This document shows, piece by piece, positions 41,591 to 51,570 of a stretch of 64,000 bases of DNA; the first letter of the stretch is position 1; each line of letters opens with the position of its first letter. The stretch comes from Pasteurella bettyae CCUG 2042 (GTDB taxonomy: Bacteria > Pseudomonadota > Gammaproteobacteria > Enterobacterales > Pasteurellaceae): the NCBI RefSeq assembly GCF_000262245.1, contig NZ_AJSX01000036.1, forward strand, positions 1-64,000. The letters are read 5' to 3'. Below the pieces are notes generated by a model. It saw only the letters and a program-made list of their open reading frames with translations. It had not been told where the DNA came from and made no database searches. A program made the position numbers and the translations under genes.

Positions 41591-41697
41591 GCGGTCAGGA
41601 AAAATTGACTTTTAGGGCAATTAACGAAAGAATTGGGTCAAGTTGATTGTTGGTCGGAAAATCGGCGTTTGGCAACATTTCCTAAAAATCTGACCGC
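41591..41697. repeat. 107-bp repeat, copy A (inverted GCGGTC/GACCGC ends)
   Basis: First 56 bases match 54779-54834 at 50 positions; both copies begin GCGGTC and end GACCGC and are 107 and 108 bp long. Copy A begins inside a Hin-type uptake word and ends in an Apl-like one. Non-coding. Confidence 0.7.
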
Positions 41698-41731
41698 TTG
41701 CATTCCTTTTTAGCTCACTCTCTCAACGAAT

Positions 41732-42592
41732 TCAACACCATTTCAAACGCCCAAGAATGGTATTTTCGGCTGGGATAATAGGCAAAAACGGCTCATATTC
41801 ATCGGCAAATTCGCCCAAAATTTCAATCAATTCGCCTGATTGTAATTCATTTTCCACTTGCGAGCGGGCGACAAAACCAATTCCCAAATGATTTTTAATG
41901 GCGGTTAAAGGATTGATATTTAATGTAATTTGCGATTTTGGCAAATATTCAACTAATTGACCATTTACCTTAAAATCCCAAGAAATCGGCGATTTATCCA
42001 AGCCCAAACGAATGTTAATCAACTGATGATTTTCCAACTCATTGATATTTTTAGGAATATTTTTATTTTGCAAATATTGGGGCGTGGCAACCAAAGCGGT
42101 TTTGACAGGCTTGGGAATCCGCACTGCTACCATATCATCGACAACCGCATCGCCAAATCGCACGCCCATATCAAAGCCTTGTTCCACAATATCCACAAAA
42201 CTATTGTCGCTGTGAATTTCCAATGAAATCAAAGGATAATCCATCAAAAGTGCAGTCAATTTTGGCAAAATGACCGTATCAATAGCCAACTGACTGGCGT
42301 TAATGCGAACCGTGCCAACGATATTCTCTTGATTTTCCGCCAATTTTTGCAAACCCAAACCAATCGCCGAATACGCCCCCACAATGTCATTGTACAGCGT
42401 CAAGCCTTCGGGTGTGGGCGATACGCTCCGAGTGGTGCGGTTTAATAATCTGATATTTAAGCGTTTTTCCAAATTAGTAATGCTTTGTGATAAGGCGAAT
42501 TTGGACACGCCCAATTTATCGCTCGCCTTGGTAAAACTGCCATTCTCAACAATGGTAATAAATAAATGTAAGTCATCAAAATGGGTTATCAT
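41732..42592 (-). CDS. LysR-family transcriptional regulator
   Basis: 286 residues. N-terminal winged helix-turn-helix (FTKASDKLGVSKFALSQSITNLEKRLNIRLLNRTTRSVSPTPEG), then a periplasmic-binding-like effector domain. The target is unknown; family members usually regulate a neighbouring gene, here perhaps the now-truncated hydrolase to its left. The C-terminus (ENTILGRLKWC) is a little shorter than usual. It lies 8 bases beyond the hsdR stop. Confidence 0.88.
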   Translation of the reverse strand: MITHFDDLHLFITIVENGSFTKASDKLGVSKFALSQSITNLEKRLNIRLLNRTTRSVSPTPEGLTLYNDIVGAYSAIGLGLQKLAENQENIVGTVRINASQLAIDTVILPKLTALLMDYPLISLEIHSDNSFVDIVEQGFDMGVRFGDAVVDDMVAVRIPKPVKTALVATPQYLQNKNIPKNINELENHQLINIRLGLDKSPISWDFKVNGQLVEYLPKSQITLNINPLTAIKNHLGIGFVARSQVENELQSGELIEILGEFADEYEPFLPIIPAENTILGRLKWC

Positions 42593-42600
42593 TATTCACA

Positions 42601-45600
42601 TTAAAGGCTATCCCCATTTTTCAACAAACGATACAACACCATCAACACCGTATTCAACGACTGTTTGTCTTTTTGCAATAACAATGTCGCTAATTTCTCG
42701 TGTGATGACAAGGCTTGAATGATTGCTTTTGTGGTTGCTTCGGGTAATTTGCCTTGCAAAGCGATTTCTTCGGGATTGTTTTCAATCTGTGCCATTAACA
42801 CATCATCTTTTGCCAATATCGTCATCAAATGATTGATGAATTGCTTTTGGTCATCTGTGCTAGTTACATCGCCAAATGCTGATGACAACATTTTGATGAT
42901 TTCAGACAAATAATCTTTTTTATCAGCCGATTCTTGATTACCACTGCTGCCTGAAATCGGTCGCAAGGTTTCTTTGTCGTCTGTGAGTTCAGAATTATCA
43001 GTCTCATTTTGACGAATGGCGTAACCTGTCAAAATCAAGCCTGACACATCAATTTCATCTTTGCCAATATTGTCCAAGCGTTTGGCAAGCAATTTACAAA
43101 ATGCCGCAAAATTTTCCAATTCTGGGTCGCCCAAATCCAAAAGCTGGGCAATGTAGTGATACACACGGCTGAATTTTGCCAAATTGCTTTTGAATTTCAA
43201 TAAATTTTTTAAGGCAATATCGGTTTGTTTTCGGTGTTCTTCAACTTGGTTTTTGCCGTGTTCATCGCCTTTTTGATTAGCGGATTCAAACGCATTTTCC
43301 CATTGAAGCAATTCATTTTGTAATTGGTGCAATCGGTGATTAAACCGCTCCATAGCTGGCGTGGTTGCTGCAAACAATGCCTGATGTTGTTTTTCATCAT
43401 TGCGATTATTGGCAAGCATTTTGGCGGTGGCAAATTTGGCTTGTTTGAACTGTGCCAAATCCGAATCATCATAAATGCCTAATTTATCCAAATCATCTTT
43501 AATATCATAAATCACTTGTGGGTCTTGGATTTCGGTAATTTCTGCACCGCTATCGTATTTGGCAAAACAGGCTTTAATCCAGCTTGGGTCATTGACAAAA
43601 TCCACTACAAAAGTGGTGTCTTTGCCTTTGCTTGTGCGGTTCAGGCGTGAAAGCGTTTGTACGACTTCCACTTCATTGGCAATTTTTTTGTCCAAATACA
43701 TCGCACACAATTTGGGTTGGTCAAACCCCGTTTGAAATTTATTGGCAACCACCATCAAGCGGTATTCAGGTTCATCAAACACTTTACGCAAATCGCCTTT
43801 TGGATTCATTGAACTTTCGGTAAATTCAGCGTCATCGGCAAAATCAAATATATCGCCAAATTTGGTATCATCGGCGTGTTTGATTTGACTGCCATTCAGG
43901 CTGCCTGAAAACGCCACCAACACACGATAATCTTGATATTGCTGTTGTTTTAAATATTTCTCAAACGCCAATTTATACCGCACCGCCGCAGGGCGAGAAC
44001 TGGTAACCACCATTGCTTTGGCTTGACCGTTGAGCAAATGGGCAACATTGTGATGAAAATGTGCCAAGATAAATTGCACTTTTTGGGTAACATTGGTGGC
44101 GTGCAGATTTTGCCATTTGGCGAGCGTGCGTTTGGCATCTTTGACATTCACTCGCTTGCCGTCATTGAGATTTTCACCGCCCAGTTGATAAGCAGTTTGA
44201 TAGCTGATATAGCCTTTTAACACATCTAAAATAAAGCCCTCTTCAATGGCTTGTCGCATCGTATATTTGTGGAACGATTGTGGCACTTCGTCATTGTCGG
44301 TGGCTCGCCCAAATAGGGTAAAAGTGGAATGTTTGGGCGTGGCAGTAAAAGCAAAATGGCTGATGTTTTTGGGTCTCACTCTGGATTGCTGGATTTTTGC
44401 CAACAATTCTTCTACCGTCAAATTTGCCATTTCTTCGGCGGATTCCATTGCCAAAGTCGCTTGCAATTTGGACGCTGTTGAACCAGTTTGCGAATTGTGG
44501 GCTTCGTCAATGATAATGGCGTATTTTTGGTTGGATAATGATTTGGTGGTCAAAATCGCTTCCATTACAAACGGAAAAGTCTGGATTGTTACCACAATAA
44601 TCGGTTTATTTTCCAATAAAGCGTCTTTTAACTGCTGGCTTTTGGATTTGCCACTGTTTTCTTTGTCGTCTCGGTTAATGGTGGCAATAAAACCTTTTTG
44701 ATGTTCAAGTTAGCTGACGGCTTCTTGTAATTGTGCGTCCAACACCGTGCGGTCGGTTACGATAATCACGCCGTGAAAATACGGCTCGCCATCATCATAA
44801 CGCAAACGTGTCAAGCCGTGAGCCGTCCAAGCAATCGTTGATGTTTTTCCGCTGCCTGCACTGTGTTCGCACAAATAATTCATTCCTGCCCCATTGGCTT
44901 TGGCATCGGCAAGCATTTTGGTAACCGCATCAAACTGATGATAGCGTGGAAAAATCAACCGCTCTTGGGTTTTAAATTGCCCCAACAAATCGCCTTCGGT
45001 TTTGCGTTCCACAAACACAAAACGATGAAAAATCGCCAGCTAATTATCCTTTTGGCAAATCTGTTCCCAAAAATAAGCGGTCGGATAGCCGTCTTTGCTT
45101 GGCGGATTGCCTTTGTGTCCGTTATTGCCTTGATTAAACGGCAAAAAGAACGTATCCGCCCCTTTGAGTTCCGTTGTCATCATGATTTCGCTTTCGGTCA
45201 TCGCAAAATGCACAATCGCCCCACGCTTGACACTCAACAACGGCTCGGCACGCTTGGCAACTTTATCAAAAGGCAAACGGTCGTTTTTGTATTGATTGAT
45301 GGCATCTTCCAATTTTTGGGTAAATTCGCTTTTTAATTCAACGGTTGCCACCGCCAAGCCATTGATAAAAAACACCAAATCAATGCGGTTTTGCTCATTG
45401 TGGTTATACACCAATTCTGGCACGACACGCAGGCGGTTTTGGGCGTATTTGGCGATAACCGTTTGATTGCGTTGGTCTTCGGGCATTGGGGCTTTAAATT
45501 CAACCATGCCAGCCCCTGCAATCTGAAAACCGTCTCGCAACACTTTCAGGCAGCCGTGTTTGTTTAGGGCTTTATCCAATTCGGATAAGATTTTTTGTTC

Positions 45601-45801
45601 GGCATTGTTTTTGTAAGTGCGGTTTAATTTTTCCCAACTTTCGGCTTGGGTGTTTTGAATAAAACCAATCACATCAGCAGGATACACGCCAAATTTTTGA
45701 TTGTATTCACTGCTTTTGCCAACCAGCCAGCCTTGTTTTTCAAGCTCGCTGATAATGCGGTTTTGGAATTGTTTTTCTTGGTGGGAAGTGTCGTTAAACA
45801 T
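42601..45801 (-). pseudogene. hsdR: Type I restriction endonuclease subunit R, two in-frame stops
   Basis: One continuous frame of 1067 codons reading right to left, broken by TAG at about 45037-45039 (after ICQKDN) and TAA at about 44710-44712 (after QEAVS). All three parts are in phase, so no frameshift is needed. Part 1 holds the nuclease domain (GAGMVEFKAP, VATVELKSEF); part 2 Walker A (HSAGSGKTSTIAW); part 3 the DEAH box (IIIDEAHNSQ) and helicase motifs (VANKFQTGFDQPKL, LSRLNRTSKGKD). Family members translocate and cut unmethylated DNA. Unless both stops are read through, no full subunit is made. Confidence 0.9.
43895..43909. repeat. Neisseriaceae-type DNA uptake sequence
   Basis: TTCAGGCTGCCTGAA: contains AGGCTGCCTGAA (the Simonsiella dialect as I recall it) on the plus strand and AGGCAGCCTGAA (the Kingella dialect) on the minus strand. 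Inside hsdR. Confidence 0.75.
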
Positions 45802-45817
45802 TTTGGATTTTCCTTTT

Positions 45818-45832
45818 TTCAGGCTGCCTGAA
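45818..45832. repeat. Neisseriaceae-type DNA uptake sequence
   Basis: Identical 15-mer to the one at 43895, spanning the hsdS stop codon. Confidence 0.75.
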
Positions 45833-47071
45833 CATCAATTTTTCCCGTAACCGCCGCCGAAATTAGCGAAGCACGGTATTGTGTTAAGCGGTCAATTAAG
45901 CGATTTTGCTCGGCAATTAGGGCATCAATTTGAGCAGTTTGTTTTTCAATATAAGCCACAATTTCATTTTGTTCGGATAATGGGGGAATGGCGATATATA
46001 AATTTGATAAATCAGATGAATTTATCGCAGGATAACTCAATCCTTTTGAATAAAAAGTTACTTGATTTGTAAAACTATCACTTTTCAAACAATTTGTTAA
46101 ATATCTGCTGTTAATATTGCCTTTTGATGATACAACTGCAAATCCAGTTGAAAAAATACAATCTTTAAATTCATCAGTAACTGTTGCAATAGCTTTTAAA
46201 TAAGTTCTTACTGTTGAAACCACTATATCGCCTGTTTTTGCCATTCGTCTTGCACGAGATGGAGCTTCGCCAAAAATAAATTTTTCTACTTTTTCAATGC
46301 CTTTTTCAAGTGAAACACTACCAATATCAACATATTGAATGACAGCATTTTTATCTGTATTTTCAGGTAAAGTTTGTAAATTTATATTAGAAACATATTT
46401 CAACCGCTTAATTTCCCAATGGCTCGGCACATCGCCCAACCATTCCACACCGCTCTTTTTCATTGTGGCGTTGGGATTGATACCACTGGTTACGGCGTGG
46501 CTAATCACCGCTTTTCGCTGTTCGGCAAGCAATTCAATTAAGCGGTTTTGCTCGGCAATCAGCGTATCAATACGGGCGGTTTGGCGGTCAAGATAATCGA
46601 CGATTTTTTGTTGTTCGGTTTCACTGGGGATAAATAAAACAAGGCGGTTTAATTCTTCCATTTTCAATGATTGTCGCATTCCATCGCCCATTGAATAAAA
46701 TACTTTCATCAAATCATAAGCACGGAATAAATAATTGAAATGTAAGCCGATGTAATAATGCCACGAAATTTTGAAATTGCACTTCGTAAACTGCGTTTAT
46801 CATTTTGTAAATCGGTAAAGCGAAAAATAATATCGTTAGGATTAACAATTTGATAAGTTTCAAAATTTTCAGGCACTAAACCTTTGGCATTTTCAATATT
46901 TTTTTCAATGATATTGCCATAACTCAATGATAATAAATTATTTTCAATCATTCCTTTATTTTTGATTTTGTTTTCGGTAAAAATTTGCCCAAATTTAACC
47001 GCTTTCCAATGACTTGGCACATCGCCCAACCATTCCACACCGCTTGGTTTGTATTCTGCATACGCTTTCAT
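45819..47071 (-). pseudogene. hsdS: Type I restriction specificity subunit S, frameshifted
   Basis: Two overlapping frames, 47071-46709 and 46712-45819, give one HsdS of about 415 residues after a single-base correction near 46735. Two target-recognition domains each begin with KPSGVEWLGDVPSHW or KKSGVEWLGDVPSHW, and two helical spacers (EQQKIVDYLDRQTARIDTLIAEQNRLIELL and EQNEIVAYIEKQTAQIDALIAEQNRLIDRL) set their distance. HsdS sets the DNA sequence for both methylation and cutting. The shift truncates domain 1. Confidence 0.88.
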
Positions 47072-47082
47072 TATTTTCCCCT

Positions 47083-48816
47083 TTACTTGCCAAATTCAGC
47101 CAGCATTGCCGATACTTTTGCCGACAGCGTTTGAATTTCCGCCAATACTTCGCTTGGGTGGCGTGGCTGTTCAAATTGGTAAAAATAGCGGTTGAAATTG
47201 ATTTCATAGCCCACTTTGCCCAATTTTCCGTCTTGTTCGTCCGTTTCTTTGGGGTCAATTTGAGCATCGGGGGCGTGGGGCAACACTTCACGGGCAAAAT
47301 AATCTTGCACCGATTCGGTGAGCGGCACACGCTCGTAATCCGATAAATCGTTGTCGTATTGCGGCTCAAAGTCAATCACAACGATTTCGCCGTTTTCGTC
47401 TTTTTCGCCAAAATGGGCAATCAACGATTTTTTAAGTGCTTTGGACAATTTGGCAAGCGGTGATTTTTCCAGCACTTTTTGCACAAATTCGCTGTATTTC
47501 AGGCTGCCTGAAAGCGTGTTTAAATGATTGATAAATAAAGTTTGTTGTTCATCGTTTAATTTTTTGAAGTCTTTGTTTTCGGTAAATTGGGCGATTTTGG
47601 TTTCATCAATGGTCATCACATAACGCAGGGGGCGTATGGTTTTGATACGGCGATAACCAAATTCTTGATAATCAAAGATTTTGCTAATCGGCGTTTCGGC
47701 AAAATCGGCGTAAATGCGTGTGATTTGGTCAATGTTTTCTTGGGAAATGTATTTGGATTTTTTACCTTCATTTTTTCGCATTGATGATGCCATATTGCTG
47801 GCGTCAATCAGTTGGACTTTGTTTTTGCGGTGGGTGGGTTTGCGGTTGGAAATCAGCCAAACATAAGTGCCAATGCCCGTACGGAAAAATATGTTGGTTG
47901 GTAAAGCGACAATCGCTTCTAAATAGTCGTTTTCTAGGATAAATCGGCGAATTTCACTTGGACCAGATGCTGCCTCACCATTAAACAAGGGAGAACCTGA
48001 TAATACAATCGCTCCACGCCCACCGCCATTTTCGGGCAATTCCAATTTAGCGATTAAGTTTTGTAAAAACAACATCGCTCCATCGTCAATACTGGGCAAA
48101 CCTGCGTTAAAGCGACCTTTTTTGGAATCGTGTTCGGCTTGCACGGCTTTGGCGTCTTTTTCCCATTTTTTGCCAAAGGGCGGATTGGAACATTGATAAT
48201 GAAAGCGTCTGCCCATAAATTGGTCATCAGACAGCGTGCTACCGAGTTTGATATTGGCGGACAAATCACGCTCCGCCGAGCCTTTTAACAGCATACTGCC
48301 CACCGCCACTGCGTAGGTTTCAGGCTGCAACTCTTGCCCAAAGGGAATGAAAGTGGGGGCGATTTTGCCTTGTTCGGCATAGCCTGCCACATAGTTCATC
48401 ATATCGGTTAAAAATCCAGCCGTACCGCAAGTTTGGTCATACAGCGTACGGATTAAGCCTTTTTCGCCTGCAAACAAATCATCATCAGGGGCTAATAACA
48501 GCGTGGCGGACAAATGGACAATGTCGCGTGGGGTCATAAAATCTTCCGCCCCTGTGCCGACTTCTGAACCAAATTTGGCGATTAAATGTTCATAAACATT
48601 GCTCATTGTGCGGTCGGAAACGGCGTTGGGGTGCAAATCGGTGCTGGCAAAATTTTGGCAGATTTTGAGCAGTAAATTGGCTTCGTCCAATTTTTTGATG
48701 ACGGTGTAAAAATCAAATTTTTCAAAAATTTGGCGGACATTTTCCGAGAAAAAGGTCAAATAATCTTCCAGATTTGCCCGAGTTTGCGTACCGCCCAAAT
48801 TGCCCAAATGGTAGCT
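47083..48816 (-). pseudogene. hsdM: Type I restriction methyltransferase subunit M, C-terminal part
   Basis: 577 codons forming the last 87 percent of HsdM, separated from its first 85 codons (54447-54701) by the mobile element. Methylase motif I region (DQTCGTAGFLTDMMNYV), motif IV NPPFGKKW and the N-terminal helical domain (ENVRQIFEKFDFYTVIKKLDEANLLLKICQNFA) are present. It would be read as one 662-residue protein if the element were excised. Stop to hsdS start is 11 bases. Confidence 0.92.
47498..47512. repeat. Neisseriaceae-type DNA uptake sequence
   Basis: Identical 15-mer to the one at 43895, inside hsdM. Confidence 0.75.
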
Positions 48817-48821
48817 AGATG
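48817..48821. repeat. Target-site duplication, left copy
   Basis: AGATG here and at 54447-54451. Joining the flanks through one copy gives an uninterrupted hsdM frame reading Tyr-Asn-Thr-Ser-Ser-Tyr-His-Leu. The exact edge is ambiguous by one base because a T follows on both sides. Confidence 0.88.
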
Positions 48822-48870
48822 TTAAACCCGAGCGAGATAACCATCACGAAAAAACGAGATAAATCACTTT
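48822..48870 (+). repeat. Left end of the Mu-type element
   Basis: CGAGATAA occurs at 48833-48840 and again at about 48855, 22 bp apart, as in Mu-type transposase-binding repeats. Read inward, ATAACCATCACGAAAAAACG aligns with ATAACTACTACAAATAATG of the right end. Confidence 0.75.
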
Positions 48871-48906
48871 TACAAAACTTTCATATATTGAAACGTTATT
48901 ACACAA

Positions 48907-48943
48907 AAAAGGGCTTTTACTATAAGGAGAGTAAAAGCCCTTT
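48907..48943 (-). terminator. Terminator of the capsid gene cluster
   Basis: GGGCTTTTACT and AGTAAAAGCCC with a short loop, A run left and T run right, downstream of the element's minus-strand genes. Confidence 0.88.
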
Positions 48944-49031
48944 TCGCTTTTTAGCGTCTTTAGTGACGTTTTCCAATTAGTAGAAAACCTTTTATGAAGG
49001 TGCAAGCAAACAACTAATTGAAAGGTAAAAT

Positions 49032-49208
49032 CTATTTAGTGAGTAGTTTTCTTAACTCTTTGATTTCTTCTACTGATAATTTGTCTAAATTAAAATGCTT
49101 CATTTTACCGTTTACCATAACTGAAATAGTATTGCGTTGCATAAAGCATTTTATGCCCTTTATAACAAATAAAAGCAGTAGAACAACAACTAAAAACCAG
49201 TTGAACAT
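49032..49208 (-). CDS. Small membrane protein of the element
   Basis: 58 residues from ATG 49208, one base beyond the capsid stop; a GTG at 49220 that overlaps the capsid gene is an alternative. One transmembrane helix (FNWFLVVVLLLLFVIKGIKCF) followed by a polar tail ISVMVNGKMKHFNLDKLSVEEIKELRKLLTK. I do not recognise the family. Being last in the capsid cluster it is phage-type cargo; a holin-like or head-associated role is possible but unsupported. Confidence 0.6.
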   Translation of the reverse strand: MFNWFLVVVLLLLFVIKGIKCFMQRNTISVMVNGKMKHFNLDKLSVEEIKELRKLLTK

Positions 49209-49209
49209 G

Positions 49210-50142
49210 CTATTTAACACAACCTGTAATCAAATATCCAGCAGGTTTACCCACTAAATGCGGAGCGTGAATATCGGTACAACGGATAATTTCTACTTTA
49301 CCGCCTTTTTCTTGGTAGGTATCCACAAATAAGCCATTTTGACGGCGAACGGTGTAGCCGTAGGACGGTTCGAAAATGTTGCGTTCTTGTTGGCTACCTT
49401 GTTTTACTTCTTTTTGCGGAACGTAAGCTAAAACAATGCAATTAGACCAAATCTTTTCTAATTTACCGTTTTTTTCTTGCGAGGCTGAACCAATTTTTAC
49501 CACATCAACCCCAATCAATTCCGCAAAAATTGCAGGCGTTAAAATACCCGTACGGGTGTATTTAATACGTTCTAATAATGTTTCATTTTCTTTTAACACT
49601 GCCCACACATCAGAGGCAATCACACAAACATTCGGCATTCTACCAATCACTGAAGAAACAGCATTTAAGCCTTCATCAATAATTTTTAGCGGATTTGATT
49701 TTGCATTCGTAAATTGACTGGTTCCCGATAGCTCAATTTTATTTGAATCTAAATAGTTATCAGGATTTTGAGCAATTTTTGCCACTTCTACTTCTCGCCC
49801 TAAAGCGATTACATCCTGCACCGTGCGAACGGCAAAACGTTTTAATGGATAGCTTGCATCATTATCTTCACGATAATCAATAGGATATTCAATATCGTGT
49901 TCTTTTAATTCAATCGCTAAAGAGGTCACATCTTCAGGCGTTAAGCGGTTAGAATCGCCGTGCAATTCACGCACCGTTGAACGTACTTGGAACGCTAAAC
50001 GCCCAAATTGTGGAATACGCCCCGCCTCTTTTTCAATTTCAACTACTGGCATTAAGGCTTCAGCGACTAATTCGTTATTGTAATAACCCTGAGCTAATTC
50101 GGTTAAAACTGGATCTTGAATACGTTTATCGGCTAAACTCAT
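49210..50142 (-). CDS. Phage major capsid protein
   Basis: 310 residues. The opening DKRIQDPVLTELAQGYYNNELVAEALMPVVEIEKEAGRIPQFGRLAF and the following EHDIEYPIDYREDNDASYPLKRFA look like major head proteins of Mu-like and related phages (HK97-type fold expected). The later MPNVCVIASDVWAVLKENETLLERIKYT and FVDTYQEKGG segments are also typical. It follows the protease/scaffold gene by 3 bases with AGAGGAA upstream of the ATG. Full length, no breaks. Confidence 0.82.
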   Translation of the reverse strand: MSLADKRIQDPVLTELAQGYYNNELVAEALMPVVEIEKEAGRIPQFGRLAFQVRSTVRELHGDSNRLTPEDVTSLAIELKEHDIEYPIDYREDNDASYPLKRFAVRTVQDVIALGREVEVAKIAQNPDNYLDSNKIELSGTSQFTNAKSNPLKIIDEGLNAVSSVIGRMPNVCVIASDVWAVLKENETLLERIKYTRTGILTPAIFAELIGVDVVKIGSASQEKNGKLEKIWSNCIVLAYVPQKEVKQGSQQERNIFEPSYGYTVRRQNGLFVDTYQEKGGKVEIIRCTDIHAPHLVGKPAGYLITGCVK

Positions 50143-50145
50143 TTT

Positions 50146-51024
50146 TTATTTTCCTCTTGGTTTACAGATAATATCAAATGCTTCGGTATAACTGATTTTG
50201 TTTACTTTGGCATAGGTTCGGATTTTCTGATCTAATTCAATCATTTCAGGCGGCGTATTTTCCGCATATTGAATAAAATCTTCTTCTGTTTTGCTTACCG
50301 CATTTTCTTTCGTTGCAACTTCGGAAAATGTAATAATTTGCGGTTGAGCGGTTAAAAAATCTTGCACTTTTTGCAGTAGGCTCTCGCCTTCATTAAAATC
50401 AAGCGTTTCGCCTTTTCCTATGCGTTCGGCATAATGCAAAATTGCTTCGGCTTCTTTCCGTACTTTAGGGGCTAATTTCCCTTGCTTAATTAAATTTTCG
50501 GTAAAATCTGAAATTTGGTTTTCACTTAATTGATTTTTTAAGCGTGCATTTTCGGCTTTTAATTTTTCCAGTTCTGAAAGTTCATTTTCATAATCTGAAA
50601 AATCCACCACGCCCGCTTCATTTTCGGCAAAAATTGGATTTTTTAAGCCTTTCACCGCTGGCGGTATCGCCCCTAAAAAGCCAACGTGACGCAAATAGAG
50701 AAAGCCTTTTTTCGGATTGCTTTCGCTATCAGGCAAATAAAACGAGGCGGAAACCTTTTTAAATCGCCCATTTTTCACTATTTCAGAGAAAGCGGGATCG
50801 ACTTGATGAAATTCCGCTTTTAATACATCATTATCGAGCCTCAACCCTTTCACCCACGCATAAGCAGGATGATTATGTTCTGGATGCCCAATCACCGCAG
50901 GGGCCTCAAATGTATCTACATCGTAAGCGTTTACCACTTGTTGCAAATCGGCAGGCGTAATATCTACTTCTACGCCGTTAGCATCTTTCCGCTTGCCCGC
51001 TTTAAAAATTTCAATCAATTTCAT
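50146..51024 (-). CDS. Phage head maturation protease/scaffold (Mu gpI-like)
   Basis: 292 residues. The N-terminal half (IFKAGKRKDANGVEVDITPADLQQVVNAYD, then EAPAVIGHPEHNHPAYAWVKGL, FKKVSASFYLPDS and YLRHVGFLGAIPPAVKGL) matches the protease domain of Mu gpI-type proteins, with His and Ser residues suited to a serine protease. The middle (about 145-170) is a coiled coil, as in scaffold parts. It sits between the Mor-like gene (4-base gap) and the capsid gene, so prohead assembly is the likely role. Confidence 0.82.
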   Translation of the reverse strand: MKLIEIFKAGKRKDANGVEVDITPADLQQVVNAYDVDTFEAPAVIGHPEHNHPAYAWVKGLRLDNDVLKAEFHQVDPAFSEIVKNGRFKKVSASFYLPDSESNPKKGFLYLRHVGFLGAIPPAVKGLKNPIFAENEAGVVDFSDYENELSELEKLKAENARLKNQLSENQISDFTENLIKQGKLAPKVRKEAEAILHYAERIGKGETLDFNEGESLLQKVQDFLTAQPQIITFSEVATKENAVSKTEEDFIQYAENTPPEMIELDQKIRTYAKVNKISYTEAFDIICKPRGK

Positions 51025-51028
51025 CGCG

Positions 51029-51340
51029 TTATTTCTCTCTTAATACTTTATAAACCCATTGCACAGAAACATCATATTTCACGGCTAATTGGTTATGATT
51101 GTTACCGTTAAAGTCCTTAATAATGCCTTGCTTGATTTCATCGGATCGCATTCTGACTTTAATTGTTTTCGGAAAATAAATATTAATGCCAGAATTTAAG
51201 AAACTGATTTCTTTTAAAGCGACTTCTGTCATCTCTTCAATCGTTCCGCCTTTTTCTAAAGCCTTTTTAATTGAAAGTGATAAGCTTTCGATAAAGGCGT
51301 TAAATGTTCTACTTGCACTTACTGTTTTTGATTTTCCCAC
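51029..51340 (-). CDS. Mor/C-family transcription activator
   Basis: 103 residues. The C-terminal half, INIYFPKTIKVRMRSDEIKQGIIKDFNGNNHNQLAVKYDVSVQWVYKVLRE, has the layout of Mu Mor: a short strand/linker (yYxP), then a helix-turn-helix (DFNGNNHNQLAVKYDVSVQWVYKVL). Mor and C bind as dimers and activate middle and late phage promoters. It heads the capsid cluster and probably drives it. Confidence 0.8.
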   Translation of the reverse strand: MGKSKTVSASRTFNAFIESLSLSIKKALEKGGTIEEMTEVALKEISFLNSGINIYFPKTIKVRMRSDEIKQGIIKDFNGNNHNQLAVKYDVSVQWVYKVLREK

Positions 51341-51376
51341 TATAAATTCCCCTATCGCTTAAGAATGGAGAAACTA

Positions 51377-51388
51377 TAAACTAGTTTA
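51377..51388. promoter_or_regulatory. Palindrome upstream of the Mor-like gene
   Basis: TAAACTAGTTTA, 37 bases before the Mor-like start codon. It has the same AC-(NN)-GT centre as the array palindromes. Possible operator. Confidence 0.45.
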
Positions 51389-51479
51389 CTAAACCAGCCT
51401 TTTAAACTGCTTTAAGAAAACCAACACACAAAAACGCCCCACGTATTCAACAGAAAGGCAAAAAGAGAAGAAAATAGGC

Positions 51480-51499
51480 GTTTATAAACGTTTATAAAC
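51480..51499. repeat. Two adjacent copies of the palindrome GTTTATAAAC
   Basis: The 10-bp palindrome occurs twice head to tail with no spacer, between the Mor-like gene and the palindrome array. Likely a dimeric protein-binding site. Confidence 0.6.
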
Positions 51500-51570
51500 A
51501 AATATAGCGGATAAGTTAAAATCGCCTGTTTAGGGCGTTTTGAAATTGAAAGGCATGAAAAGAGGATTTT

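Noticed and set aside
42601-45801. hsdR as three separate genes
   Set aside because: The three open stretches are in one frame and read as a single HsdR with domains in order; only two stop codons interrupt it.
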